A DNA stretch of 64,000 nt from an uncultured Aquimarina sp. (GTDB taxonomy: Bacteria; Bacteroidota; Bacteroidia; Flavobacteriales; Flavobacteriaceae): assembly GCF_947495315.1 (NCBI RefSeq), contig NZ_CANLYD010000005.1:1-64000 (forward strand). The letters are read 5' to 3'. A program made the translations under genes and the position numbers. Positions 9,849-20,018 of the stretch are shown here, one piece after another; the stretch's first letter is position 1; every line of letters begins with the position of its first letter. The notes beneath the pieces are model-generated. The model made no database searches and was not told the origin of the DNA. It saw only the letters and a program-made list of their open reading frames with translations.

Positions 9849-10925
9849 ATGTCTAATTCTTTACTTTTTATTCCTGATATATCAGGTTATACACAGTTTG
9901 TTCAAAATACAGAAATAGCCCATAGTCAGCACGTAATAGCAGAGTTACTAGAAATTTTGATTAAAGCAAATACTCAAAAATTGAGATTGGCTGAAGTGGA
10001 AGGTGATGCATTGTTTTTTTATAAAGATGGAGAGGTTCCTTCTCAGGAAAAATTATTGGCGCAAATAGAGACTATGTTTACGGCTTTTTATAGTCATCTT
10101 AAATTGTTAGAAAGGAATCGTGTTTGTCCTTGTAATGCATGTGCAACAGCACCTAACCTTCAACTGAAGATCATAGCACATTGTGGGGAATTACAATTCA
10201 TTACGGTTCAGAATAAAAGCAAACCATTTGGACAAGTGGTTATAGAAGCACATAGGTTGCTGAAGAATTCAATTTCTAGCAATAATTATGTGTTACTAAG
10301 TGAAAATTTGTCTGATGTTATAGGTATTCCTTATGATTATAAAAGTCAGTTATTTGATTTTTCTACCAATGGAGATATGTATGATGGGAAAAATATAAGA
10401 TATTCGTTTTCTGAAATTGATAAAGAAAAGTTGAAGCTTACTTCTTATGAAACTCCCTATGAAGTTCAATTTACAAGTTCTCCGGGATTGGTAATAGAAA
10501 AGGATTACAAGGTTCCTGCGCAAGAATTATTAGAATATATTACGAATTATAGTTATCGCCATCATTGGGTTAAAGGAGTTGATGAATTTGAGTATAATCC
10601 AGACGAGGTGACTCGTTTAGGAACCGAACACGTTTGTGTCATAGATGGTAAACGATTAAATTTTACCACGGTGACTAAAACTGTTCAATCTGGTCGTCTT
10701 GTGTACGGAGAGTATACAACGGATATTCCTGTTATTGATTCAGTGCATCAATTTTATATAATTATTCCAACTTCAGTGAATTCGTGTAGTTTGATTATGG
10801 AATTGTATCCAAAAGCAAAATCAATTTTTAAAAAAATTATGTTACATTTAGTTATGAAAAGAGCTTTTAAGAAGTCAATAAAAGTGTCTCTTAATAATCT
10901 TGAAAATTATATAAATAGTAAGTAA
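9849..10925 (+). CDS. DUF2652 family protein, two-domain
   Basis: A 358-residue protein of unknown function. The N-terminal ~190 residues begin SLLFIPDISGYTQFV and contain EVEGDALFFYK, a pattern of DUF2652, which resembles the class III nucleotide-cyclase fold; the cyclase metal and base residues are not obvious to me. It contains a CPCNAC Cys cluster near residue 95. The C-terminal ~150 residues (from about AQELLEYITNYSYRHHWV) look like a START/SRPBCC ligand-binding domain. No signal peptide is seen. A TACTTTTG box at 9837-9844 sits just before the ATG. It is convergent with murF. Confidence 0.7.
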   Translation: MSNSLLFIPDISGYTQFVQNTEIAHSQHVIAELLEILIKANTQKLRLAEVEGDALFFYKDGEVPSQEKLLAQIETMFTAFYSHLKLLERNRVCPCNACATAPNLQLKIIAHCGELQFITVQNKSKPFGQVVIEAHRLLKNSISSNNYVLLSENLSDVIGIPYDYKSQLFDFSTNGDMYDGKNIRYSFSEIDKEKLKLTSYETPYEVQFTSSPGLVIEKDYKVPAQELLEYITNYSYRHHWVKGVDEFEYNPDEVTRLGTEHVCVIDGKRLNFTTVTKTVQSGRLVYGEYTTDIPVIDSVHQFYIIIPTSVNSCSLIMELYPKAKSIFKKIMLHLVMKRAFKKSIKVSLNNLENYINSK

Positions 10926-10945
10926 TAAAGATCTGATTAATCCTA

Positions 10946-12223
10946 TTAAATTAAATCCAAAATACGCTCGAGTTTCATTCCTCTAGATCCTTTAATAAGG
11001 ATAGCTCCTTGGATTTGTTGCAAAGATTCGTTTTCTTCAAGATCTTCAAAGGACTTATATTTTCGAATTCGCGTGTCTTCTATTGAGGTATCGAAAAAGT
11101 TATGACCGATCAGGTAAATAGTGTTACAGGACGTTTGGATAAGTTGATCCACTATTTTTTGATGTTCTTCAGGAGCCGTGTGACCAAGTTCGAACATATC
11201 ACCAAGAAAGACTGTTTTAGTGTTGTACGCTAGTTCTTGAAAATTGCTTATTGCAGCACTCATACTCGACGGATTCGCATTATAGGCATCCAGTATGATG
11301 GTAGATTTGTTTTTTTCTATAATCTGAGAGCGGTTGTTCGACGGAATATAAGACTCGATAGCAGTTTTAATCTGTTCTGGACTAATTTTGAAATAATGAC
11401 CAATTGCTATGGCTGCTGCGATATTTGTAAAATTATAAGAGCCTATAAGGTGACTACTTATAATGTGGTTTTTGTAGTTTACACTTACCATCGGATTAAC
11501 TGCATGTAGCTTTACGTTTATACTACTGTCCGAAGTTTGGGAAAATGTAAACGTATCAATTCCTTCTGATGCTTTAGAAAGTTTGGGGTCCTCTGCGTTT
11601 AGAAAAATAAGATTGTTGTGTTTCTTTAGATGTTGATAAAGCTCGGTTTTTCCTTGTAAAACACCCTCTAGACTTCCGAAGCCTTCTATATGTGCTTTTC
11701 CTATGTTTGTTATATAGCCGAAATCCGGACAAGCAATATTACATAAGAACTCTATTTCTTTTATGTGATTAGCTCCCATTTCTACAATCCCAATTTCAGT
11801 ACTTTTATTCATGGATAAAAGAGTAAGAGGAACACCTATGTGATTGTTTAAGTTGCCGACAGTTGCAGTTGTATTGTAGACAGATGAGAGAACACAATTA
11901 ATTAATTCTTTTGTCGTGGTTTTGCCATTACTTCCGGTAAGAGCTATTATAGGAATATCTAGATACTTTCTATGATATGTTGCTAGATCTTGAAGTGTTT
12001 TCAGGACGTCATCAACCAGAATGCATTTTTCAGAAATCAAAAATTTTTCGTCATCAATTATGGCATAAGAAGCACCACTTTCAATCGCTTGTTGCGCATA
12101 CGTATTACCGTCAAAATTATCTCCTTTTAGGGCAAAAAAGAGATTATTGCTCTTGATTTTTCGAGTGTCAGTGCAAACGCCACTACTTTCTATGAATAAT
12201 TGATGTATTCCAGCTGTATTCAT
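10946..12223 (-). CDS. murF: UDP-N-acetylmuramoyl-tripeptide--D-alanyl-D-alanine ligase
   Basis: A 425-residue cytoplasmic ligase that completes the peptidoglycan precursor by adding D-Ala-D-Ala. The N-terminal substrate domain contains the VCTDTRKI motif. The ATP loop TGSNGKTTT is at ~96-104, TATVGNLNNHIGVPL and EMGANHIKEI are Mur-ligase central-domain signatures, and DAYNANPSSM and FLGDMFELG mark the C-terminal domain. The length is usual. It lies downstream of gldJ on the minus strand but is separated from it by a terminator-like hairpin, so co-transcription would require read-through. Confidence 0.95.
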   Translation of the reverse strand: MNTAGIHQLFIESSGVCTDTRKIKSNNLFFALKGDNFDGNTYAQQAIESGASYAIIDDEKFLISEKCILVDDVLKTLQDLATYHRKYLDIPIIALTGSNGKTTTKELINCVLSSVYNTTATVGNLNNHIGVPLTLLSMNKSTEIGIVEMGANHIKEIEFLCNIACPDFGYITNIGKAHIEGFGSLEGVLQGKTELYQHLKKHNNLIFLNAEDPKLSKASEGIDTFTFSQTSDSSINVKLHAVNPMVSVNYKNHIISSHLIGSYNFTNIAAAIAIGHYFKISPEQIKTAIESYIPSNNRSQIIEKNKSTIILDAYNANPSSMSAAISNFQELAYNTKTVFLGDMFELGHTAPEEHQKIVDQLIQTSCNTIYLIGHNFFDTSIEDTRIRKYKSFEDLEENESLQQIQGAILIKGSRGMKLERILDLI

Positions 12224-12241
12224 TTATTAAAATTGTATTAA

Positions 12242-12272
12242 AAAGCCCTGTACATAAATGTCAGGGCTTTGT
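12242..12272 (-). terminator. Terminator between gldJ and murF
   Basis: Stem AAAGCCCTG / CAGGGCTTT around an 11-base loop, followed on the minus strand by a short T-run. It lies between the gldJ stop and the murF start. Confidence 0.7.
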
Positions 12273-12302
12273 ATTTATTAACGAACAAATAAATTTTATT
12301 TT

Positions 12303-13976
12303 TTATCTAGGCTTTCTATGTTTAGGTGTTTTTTTGTTTTTAGCCTTTTCACCTACACGAGACATTGCATTTCTAAATCCGATATAATCGGTAGACATAT
12401 CCTGAGGGAAAAATCTTCTCTGTGCAGGATCTAGCCAATATGCTCTGTCTTTCCACGAACCTCCTTTATATACTCTTACCTCTTCACCTACAATAGTAGT
12501 TCTTTTACTAGATTCATCATATCTTCTGTCTAACTTCGTGCTATCTTCTGCACTTGGTTCTACACTATGAATAGGAGAGTTGTACATTCTTCTGTTAGGA
12601 ATGTTTTCGTCCTGGAACCCTTCGTAATATCTTGACGAACTTTTATCACCATCTCTAAAGTTACGGTTGTCACTTTGAGTAAAGTTAGTTCTTAGGTATG
12701 TTTCGTTTTCATCAACAGGGGTCTGTAATATACCTCCTGGCAACACTCTTGCTACAATCTTACCATTACTTAAGGTGTCATAAATAATAGAATCGGTTGT
12801 TACGATCTTTACAGTTCCATCAGGGTTGATTGCATTTTTAGTATATACATTACCTCTATAGTAGTTAAAGTCGTTGTACTCGTCATCTACAATTGGTCTG
12901 TATACATCTGCTACCCATTCTGCAACATTACCGGCCATATCATAAAGACCATAGTCATTAGGGTCATAAGATGCTACTGGAGCTGTAATATCAGCACCAT
13001 CATCACTCCATCCAGCAATACCACCGTAGTCACCATCACCTTGCTTGAAGTTAGCTAATTGATCTCCACGAGTTCTTCTTTTTCCTGAACGAGTATATTG
13101 TCCATCCCAAGGATATTTTTTTCTACCTCTGTAAATGTTATAACTTCTTAATTCTACTAATCCTAAAGCGGCGTATTCCCATTCTGCTTCGGTTGGTAGT
13201 CTGTATTTTGGTAAAAGTAATCCGTCCTTACGTTGGATATATAATCCCGTAGAATCATTCCTTTTTTCATACTGTTCTGATTGTTTACCTCCTCTGGTTG
13301 CTTCATCATTTCCTCCATAAGTTTGAGAAGGAGCATTTAAATAGGTGTCCGTGTTAAAAGTGCTTTCTGCAGAAACATCTTCGAAAGGAGCATTTTCTTT
13401 AATTACTCTTTCTTCTTCAAGGATTCTTTCGTTCACACGGTCAGTTCTCCATTTACTGAATTCTACAGCCTGAATCCAGTTAACACCAACCACTGGGTAG
13501 TTAGCATAAGCCGGGTGACGTAGATAGTTATTGGTCATCATTTCATTGAAACCTAAACGATTTCTCCATACCAATGTATCAGGCAATGCACCGTGATATA
13601 TATTTTTATATTTTGGTTCTGTAGGAGGATATACCCCTTTTAACCAATCAAGATATTCCAGATACATCACGTTAGTGACTTCGGTCTCGTCCATATAAAA
13701 TGACTGAACATGCTGCTGAGTAGGAGTATTGTTCCAATCATGCATTACATCGTCTTGAACACGTCCCATGGTGAAGGTTCCTCCTTCAACAAAAACTAGA
13801 CCTGGTCCTGTTTCTTGTTCTTTGTAATTAGTGTTTACTTGGAATCCACCATCTTTGGAGTTGTATTTCCATCCAGTGGCTCTAGAACTGTTGCCGTAAT
13901 CTGTCTTGTTACAGCTAAACAGTAAGGTACTAACGGTAAGAACCATTAGCGACTTAAAAACTAACGCGTTTTTCAT
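12303..13976 (-). CDS. gldJ: Gliding motility lipoprotein GldJ
   Basis: A 557-residue outer-membrane lipoprotein required for gliding and type IX secretion in Flavobacteriia. The signal peptide ends in the lipobox LLFSC, with lipidated Cys22. The body has the formylglycine-generating-enzyme/sulfatase-modifying-factor fold: FVEGGTFTMG near the start, YRLPTEAEWEYAA in the middle, YDMAGNVAEWVADVY and YKGGSWKDRAY later, and a basic C-terminus. In GldK/GldJ relatives this fold is structural rather than catalytic. It is divergent from porU across ~210 bases, an arrangement conserved in this family of bacteria. Confidence 0.95.
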   Translation of the reverse strand: MKNALVFKSLMVLTVSTLLFSCNKTDYGNSSRATGWKYNSKDGGFQVNTNYKEQETGPGLVFVEGGTFTMGRVQDDVMHDWNNTPTQQHVQSFYMDETEVTNVMYLEYLDWLKGVYPPTEPKYKNIYHGALPDTLVWRNRLGFNEMMTNNYLRHPAYANYPVVGVNWIQAVEFSKWRTDRVNERILEEERVIKENAPFEDVSAESTFNTDTYLNAPSQTYGGNDEATRGGKQSEQYEKRNDSTGLYIQRKDGLLLPKYRLPTEAEWEYAALGLVELRSYNIYRGRKKYPWDGQYTRSGKRRTRGDQLANFKQGDGDYGGIAGWSDDGADITAPVASYDPNDYGLYDMAGNVAEWVADVYRPIVDDEYNDFNYYRGNVYTKNAINPDGTVKIVTTDSIIYDTLSNGKIVARVLPGGILQTPVDENETYLRTNFTQSDNRNFRDGDKSSSRYYEGFQDENIPNRRMYNSPIHSVEPSAEDSTKLDRRYDESSKRTTIVGEEVRVYKGGSWKDRAYWLDPAQRRFFPQDMSTDYIGFRNAMSRVGEKAKNKKTPKHRKPR

Positions 13977-14190
13977 AATTTTAAGTTCGTTAAAGTAGAA
14001 ATTAGGGCTCGCAATATAATAATTAACGTTAAATTTACCCTAATATTTTTAAAATAATATCAAATCGCGAAAAAAATATGTTTTTCACGATTGACTTTGG
14101 TTTAACGCAATATTTCTATGTTTATTATTATTTTTGAATAAAAACCATAATTTACGGAACACTAAAACTGTGTTAAACCCGTTATACGCT

Positions 14191-17100
14191 ATGATGAAGA
14201 AAATTACAATTTTATATGCGCTACTGATTTCTGCTCTCATTTCGGCTCAGCAAACAGTACATATTGATATTGACTGGAAGGATGTAGAAATTAGTACATC
14301 TAGTAATGTTTCGTTTACTGTTCCGGGATTTGATGAGGAAAACTTTGAATATCGAGATGATGTTGGAGTGCAATTCACAACGAAATGGAAAGAATCAGGA
14401 GAAATTAATTCTACAACTGCGAGGTTGGATAATGTTGTCTACAAGAATATTTCGAAAGCAGAACTAAAGGATCTAGATTTAAATTTAATCCCAAAAGAGC
14501 TTACCTATAAAATAGGCTCAATTAATGCTAGAAACAAAAAAGCTGGTTTTGGAAGTTTATCGCCTATTATAAGAAATGGGAATACTTTTAAAAAAATAGT
14601 GTCATTTGATATTGTTTATCAAACAGGAACGCGTAGAGCGAATGCTAAGAGATTTCCTATAAGCAATTCAGTGCTGGCTTCTGGAGACTGGTTTCGTTTT
14701 TATGTGGATAAAACCGGAATTTTTAGAATAACACCAGGATTTTTAAGTAGTTTAGGAATGGATGTATCTTCTCTAGATCCAAATACGATAAAGATTTACG
14801 GTAATGGAGGGCAAATGATGCCCTTGATTAATCAAGAAAATACAGAGTTTGATTTAAGAGAAAATGCAATTCAGGTTGTAGGAGGGGAAGATGGTAACTT
14901 TTCAGGAAATGATTATATCCTTTTTTACGGAGAAGATACTACGGGATATAGTGAAGAAAACCTAACGAATATTAATCTTTATGCTGATAAATCTTATTAC
15001 TACGTGACTGCTGAAGGTACAAATGGAAGAAGGGTGTCTAATTATACCGAGCCTGCAGGAGCAGCTGATACGCAGATTAATTCATTTACAGATTATCAAT
15101 TTTATGAAGTAGATGAGTATAATATTGCCAAAATAGGAAGGCGTTGGTTTGGAGATCGTTTTGATATACAAGGTAGTAGAAGTTATAATTTTGATTTTCC
15201 TAATTTAATCACGTCAGAACCAATTGAATTAAGAGTTCTCGCTGCTGCCACTTCGACTTCCGCGTCAAGCTTAAATGTTAACGTAAATGGAGGACAGGTT
15301 GGTGTCCTGAGTTTTTCCCAAATTTCAGGATCATCATTAGTTTCTCCTAGAGAAATTATTAGGGATGTTTCTTCTAATTCGGATCAGGTAGTAGTTAATT
15401 TGAATTATAACAATAATGGAAACCCTTCCGCGATAGGTTATCTTGATTTTGTAAGTCTAAAGGCAGAAAGAGCTTTAATAGGTGCAAATTCTCAAATGCA
15501 ATTTTCCTATGAGGAAGCTGCCACATTAACTGGGATAGGGCAATATAATATATCAAATAGCGGCAATGTGTCTCAAGTATGGGATGTGACGAATCCCCAG
15601 GCTATAACTAGCATTACTAATAATAATGCATCGTCTACTTTGAGTTTTAAGGCTACTTTGGGAGAGTTCCGCCAATATGTCGCTCTTGTGTCAACAGATT
15701 ATTATGATCCATTAGCGGATCAAACGGCAAGAGTAGATAATCAGGATATTAAAGGGACCATTTTCCTAAATAATCAAGGGCAGTTTGAAGATATCGATTA
15801 TTTAATCATTGCTAATAATTCATTAGTGCAATCCGCAAATAGACTTGCAGATCATCATAGAACTTTGAATAATTATAATGTAAAGGTAGTAACACTGGAT
15901 CAAATTTATCACGAATTTGGAAGTGGTAAACAAGACATCGTAGCTATTAGGAACTTAGTTAGATATGTGTACGAGAATGCATCAAGCCCTAATGAGCAGT
16001 TGAAATATGTATGTCTTTTTGGAGATGGTTCGGTTGATTATAAGCGTTTATTGTTAAAAGAAAATTGTTCCGATAGTAATATTGTGCCTACTTTTCAGAG
16101 TTTAAATAGTTTTTCGTTAGTTAGTTCGTTTGCTACTGACGATTTCTTTGGTGCTATGGATCCAACAGAGGGGCAAATGGGAGCGAGTGATCAGTTAGAT
16201 ATTGCAGTGGGCAGAATATTGGCAGATACACCTCAATTAGCTGATACTATGGTTACTAAAATTATAGATTATTCTGGAGAACAATCTTTCGGGAGATGGA
16301 GAAATTCTGTTTTATTAATAGCGGATGATGTGGATGAAGATTGGGAGGAGCAAATTCAACGAATTCTGGATGAATTAGGTGATGAATTAGTTCAGAGAAA
16401 ACCATATCTTAATTTAACTAAAATATATGCAGATGCTTTTGAGCAAGAATCCTCGGCATCTGGGAGTAGATACCCAAAGGTAAATGAGGCGATTTCTAGC
16501 GCTATTGAGACAGGAGCTGTGGTTGTTGATTATTTTGGGCATGGGGGAGAAGATGGATTAGCAAAAGAATTTATATTTAATAAGTCTGATGTTACAGAAC
16601 TTGCTAATACTAATAAACTTCCAGTTTTTATAACTGTTACTTGTGAGTTTGCAAAATTTGATAACCCATGTAGGGAAACTGCAGGGGAACTTATGTTTAA
16701 AAATCCGCAAGGAGGCGCTGTATCACTTATTAGTACCACTAGAGATGTATTTGTAGGTGATGGAATATTAATAAATAATAGATTGTCTGAGTTTTTATTT
16801 CCAGATGGTTCTGAGTTTCCAACAGTTGCGGAAGCTGTTAGGTTAATGAAAAATTCGCTGTCCGGTACTAGAAAAAGAGTGGTTTTCTTCTTTGGAGATC
16901 CGGCTATGAAAATGGCTATTCCTAAACCCAATATTCGTTTAACCAATATCAATGATACGCCCATTACACAAGCTGTTGATACACTCAAGGCTTTAAGTAG
17001 GATTAAAATTTCAGGAGAAGTAGTTAATGAATCAGGTACTTTGCTATCCGATTATAATGGTGTTTTATCAGCGACTATTTATGATAAAGAAATAGACAGG

Positions 17101-18027
17101 AAGACACTTGCTAATGACGGGACTTTTGATTCAGGAGAACTTGTAGTATTAGATTTTAAAACTTTAGGGGTAATTATTTTTAGAGGAAAAGCATCAGTAA
17201 CAAACGGTATTTTTAATTTCGAGTTTATAGTGCCGAGAGATATTGGTATCCCTGTTGATACAGGAAGAATAAGTTTTTATTCTGCAAGAAATGGTGTGCT
17301 AGAAAATCAAACAGGCGTGGATCAAACAATTCTGATAGGTGGATTAAATGAAAATGCACCAGAGGATAATGTAGGGCCACAAATCCAATTATTTATGAAT
17401 GATGAGAGTTTTGTTTCGGGAGGTGTTACTAATGATTCTCCAATACTAATTGCAAAACTTGAAGATGAAAACGGTATTAACACGGCTAGTGGTATAGGTC
17501 ATGATATTTCTGCGATAATCGATGGAGATGAATCTAATCCATTTATTCTTAACGACTTTTATGAGACAGAGGTGGATGATTTTACGAAGGGACTTGTTAA
17601 TTTTAAATTTAGAGATTTAGAACCCGGGTTGCATACGTTGACGTTTAAAGGGTGGGATGTTTATAATAATTCTTCTACTCAGGAAATTCAATTTGTAGTA
17701 GCAGACGCTGCTGGTTTTGCACTAAATAATGTACTAAATTACCCAAATCCATTCGTTAGTCATACTGAGTTTTGGTTTGAGCATTCTGGTGCGATCAGTG
17801 ATATCTTAGAAGTTCAGGTTCAGGTGTTTACGGTTTCAGGAAAAGTAATCTGGACAAATAATCAAACACTGTCTGGAAAAACAAGCTATAGAGAGGATAT
17901 TCAATGGGATGGGCGAGATGATTTTGGGGATAAATTAGGAAAAGGCGTTTATGTGTATAAGATATCTGTAAAATCAACGTTAACAAATCAGCGGGTTGAG
18001 AAATTTGAAAAACTCGTTATACTATAA
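14191..18027 (+). CDS. porU: Type IX secretion system sortase PorU
   Basis: A 1278-residue cell-surface C25-type (gingipain-like) cysteine protease that removes C-terminal signal domains of type IX cargo. The start is the ATG at 14191 (a second follows at once), giving the signal peptide KKITILYALLISALISAQQ; a TTG at 14134 is in frame but falls inside a -7-like box. Catalytic residues fit His784 in DYFGHGGEDG and Cys818 in TVTCEFAKFDNP. The C-terminus has a FlgD/CTD-like module (NYPNPFVSHTEFWFEH and WDGRDDFGDKLGKGVYVYKI). It is directly followed by porV. This gene and gldJ form the export core of the window. Confidence 0.95.
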   Translation: MMKKITILYALLISALISAQQTVHIDIDWKDVEISTSSNVSFTVPGFDEENFEYRDDVGVQFTTKWKESGEINSTTARLDNVVYKNISKAELKDLDLNLIPKELTYKIGSINARNKKAGFGSLSPIIRNGNTFKKIVSFDIVYQTGTRRANAKRFPISNSVLASGDWFRFYVDKTGIFRITPGFLSSLGMDVSSLDPNTIKIYGNGGQMMPLINQENTEFDLRENAIQVVGGEDGNFSGNDYILFYGEDTTGYSEENLTNINLYADKSYYYVTAEGTNGRRVSNYTEPAGAADTQINSFTDYQFYEVDEYNIAKIGRRWFGDRFDIQGSRSYNFDFPNLITSEPIELRVLAAATSTSASSLNVNVNGGQVGVLSFSQISGSSLVSPREIIRDVSSNSDQVVVNLNYNNNGNPSAIGYLDFVSLKAERALIGANSQMQFSYEEAATLTGIGQYNISNSGNVSQVWDVTNPQAITSITNNNASSTLSFKATLGEFRQYVALVSTDYYDPLADQTARVDNQDIKGTIFLNNQGQFEDIDYLIIANNSLVQSANRLADHHRTLNNYNVKVVTLDQIYHEFGSGKQDIVAIRNLVRYVYENASSPNEQLKYVCLFGDGSVDYKRLLLKENCSDSNIVPTFQSLNSFSLVSSFATDDFFGAMDPTEGQMGASDQLDIAVGRILADTPQLADTMVTKIIDYSGEQSFGRWRNSVLLIADDVDEDWEEQIQRILDELGDELVQRKPYLNLTKIYADAFEQESSASGSRYPKVNEAISSAIETGAVVVDYFGHGGEDGLAKEFIFNKSDVTELANTNKLPVFITVTCEFAKFDNPCRETAGELMFKNPQGGAVSLISTTRDVFVGDGILINNRLSEFLFPDGSEFPTVAEAVRLMKNSLSGTRKRVVFFFGDPAMKMAIPKPNIRLTNINDTPITQAVDTLKALSRIKISGEVVNESGTLLSDYNGVLSATIYDKEIDRKTLANDGTFDSGELVVLDFKTLGVIIFRGKASVTNGIFNFEFIVPRDIGIPVDTGRISFYSARNGVLENQTGVDQTILIGGLNENAPEDNVGPQIQLFMNDESFVSGGVTNDSPILIAKLEDENGINTASGIGHDISAIIDGDESNPFILNDFYETEVDDFTKGLVNFKFRDLEPGLHTLTFKGWDVYNNSSTQEIQFVVADAAGFALNNVLNYPNPFVSHTEFWFEHSGAISDILEVQVQVFTVSGKVIWTNNQTLSGKTSYREDIQWDGRDDFGDKLGKGVYVYKISVKSTLTNQRVEKFEKLVIL

Positions 18028-18067
18028 ATAACTAAATAACTATATATTTGTCAAAATCAATTTTCAC

Positions 18068-19225
18068 ATGAAGAAGATCTTTATAATCAGCTTGGCGTTC
18101 ATTTCGCTTTTGAATTTTCAAATGAATGCTCAAGATGAAAGAAGTCAAACGGCAATTACAACAGCCGTTCCATTTTTACTAATTGCAGCAGATGCTAGAG
18201 CTGCAGGTTTAGCTGATCAAGGGGTTGCTACGACTCCGGATGCATTTTCACAACAATGGAATCCATCCAAATATGCTTTTATATCTAAGCAACAGGGAGT
18301 TGGTGTAAACTATACTCCATATTTAAGTAGTCTGGTAAACGATATAGGATTGGGAAACCTAACGTATTACAATAGATTTAATGAGCGTAGTGCTGTTGCA
18401 GCAAGTTTTAAATACTTTAGTCTTGGAGAAATAGAATTTAGACAAAACGCTAATGACCTTGGATTGATTCAAAAACCAAATGAATTGACCTTTGATGTGT
18501 CTTATGTGACGCAGTTGAGTCCTACCTTTTCTATGGGGGTTACGGGACGTTACTTGAGATCTGATCTAAAATTAGACCAGGTATCCGAAGCAGAAGCAGC
18601 AAGTAGTTTTGGGGTAGATGTATCTGCATATTATCAAAGTGAAGAAGTTGCATATAACTCTTTTAATGGTAGATGGAGAGCAGGATTAAATATATCCAAT
18701 ATCGGTCCTAAATTAAAATATGATGATGCAGGGCAAGAAGATTTTATTCCAACTACTTTTAGATTAGGAGCTGGTTTTGATTTCCTTTTAGATGAGTATA
18801 ACAGAATTACACCGTCTCTAGAGTTTGCTAAATTATTGGTACCAAGTCCTCAGGATTTTGATGGCGATGGCGATATAGATGCTTCGGATAATGAAGAATA
18901 TCAAGAAATAAGTTCATTTGGAGCTATCTTTTCATCTTGGGGTGATGCAGATGGAGGATTTAGTGAAGAGTTACAAGAATTTACTTGGTCATTGGGAGCT
19001 GAATATGTCTATCGTGATGTATTTGCTTTTAGAGCAGGTTATTTTAACGAAGCAGAGGAAAAAGGAGCACGTAAATTTGTATCTATGGGTGCTGGTTTTA
19101 AATATACTATTGTTAATATAGATATTTCCTATTTATTCTCCACTTCTGCAGTAAGAAGTCCGTTAGAAGGAACACTTCGTTTTGGTCTCTCATTTAATTT
19201 TGGAGAGGATTACTACGATAGATAG
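18068..19225 (+). CDS. porV: Type IX secretion outer-membrane protein PorV (LptO)
   Basis: A 385-residue beta-barrel of the FadL-like family that shuttles cargo from the translocon to the PorU sortase complex. The signal peptide FIISLAFISLLNFQMNAQ precedes the signature ITTAVPFLLIAADARAAGLA. DGDGDIDASDNEEYQE (~265-280) is an acidic, possibly calcium-binding loop. The C-terminus alternates as strands and ends in GLSFNFGEDYY. It begins 40 bases after porU; TATATTTG at 18043-18050 could be a weak internal promoter. A strong terminator follows. Confidence 0.94.
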   Translation: MKKIFIISLAFISLLNFQMNAQDERSQTAITTAVPFLLIAADARAAGLADQGVATTPDAFSQQWNPSKYAFISKQQGVGVNYTPYLSSLVNDIGLGNLTYYNRFNERSAVAASFKYFSLGEIEFRQNANDLGLIQKPNELTFDVSYVTQLSPTFSMGVTGRYLRSDLKLDQVSEAEAASSFGVDVSAYYQSEEVAYNSFNGRWRAGLNISNIGPKLKYDDAGQEDFIPTTFRLGAGFDFLLDEYNRITPSLEFAKLLVPSPQDFDGDGDIDASDNEEYQEISSFGAIFSSWGDADGGFSEELQEFTWSLGAEYVYRDVFAFRAGYFNEAEEKGARKFVSMGAGFKYTIVNIDISYLFSTSAVRSPLEGTLRFGLSFNFGEDYYDR

Positions 19226-19246
19226 ACGAATGGATCTAAACAATAA

Positions 19247-19285
19247 TAAAAAGTATCAAGCGCTAATGTTTGATACTTTTTTTGT
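19247..19285 (+). terminator. Terminator after porV
   Basis: Stem AAAAAGTATCAA / TTTGATACTTTTT closing a loop of about nine bases and running into T residues. It marks the end of the porU-porV transcript. Confidence 0.85.
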
Positions 19286-19378
19286 TTATAGTACATTGTG
19301 GATTCTTAATTATAAAATAGTATTGATTACTAATACAAGTTCTAATTTGTTGGTAAACAATTATAAAACTTTGAATGC

Positions 19379-19861
19379 GTGAAAGAAATAGAAATCAAAT
19401 CCACTTTACAAGTATATGATTCATTAGAAGAGTTGCCAGAGGATATTCAGGATTTAATGCAGCAATCTTTTGATATTAGGGATAAAGCCTATGCTCCATA
19501 TTCTGAATTTCTAGTTGGAGCAGCATTACTATTAGAGAATCAGAAAGTTATTCTTGGGAATAATCAAGAGAATGCTTGCTATCCTTCTGGTTTATGTGCA
19601 GAACGTGTAGCTATATATGCAGCAGGAGCAAACTTTCCCGGTGTTCCAATCTTAAGAATGGCACTTTCTGCGAAATCCTTAAAGCATCAGCTGATAACAC
19701 CAACCCCGCCTTGTGGTGCCTGTAGGCAATCAATTGCAGAATATGAACTAAATCAGAAGAAACCAATCGAAATCTATTTTATGGGAGAAACAGGAAAAGT
19801 AGTAAAATCTTGTTCTTTAGCTAATTTATTGCCCCTTATTTTTGATAATTCGTATTTATAA
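19379..19861 (+). CDS. cdd: Cytidine deaminase
   Basis: A 160-residue cytoplasmic enzyme of pyrimidine salvage converting (deoxy)cytidine to (deoxy)uridine. Zinc and catalytic motifs are visible: CAERVAIYAAG (Cys ligand plus catalytic Glu) and TPPCGACRQSIAEY (two Cys ligands). AYAPYSEFLVGAALL is the substrate-binding N-terminal signature. The start is a GTG at 19379; no in-frame ATG exists before the conserved region. It lies between porV and pdhA, a gene order common in Flavobacteriaceae. Confidence 0.93.
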   Translation: MKEIEIKSTLQVYDSLEELPEDIQDLMQQSFDIRDKAYAPYSEFLVGAALLLENQKVILGNNQENACYPSGLCAERVAIYAAGANFPGVPILRMALSAKSLKHQLITPTPPCGACRQSIAEYELNQKKPIEIYFMGETGKVVKSCSLANLLPLIFDNSYL

Positions 19862-20018
19862 CGTTTTCGTACATTTTTATTCATAACTCCTTTCTCCTTA
19901 ATAACTAATATATTATTTTTGTTTTTCGCTTAATTGAAAAATTAGCAGACAAATTCTGTAATTGTTAGAGGGGTCAGCAATAAAGTTGGCTTAATTTTGA
20001 AATATCATTACATTTTAG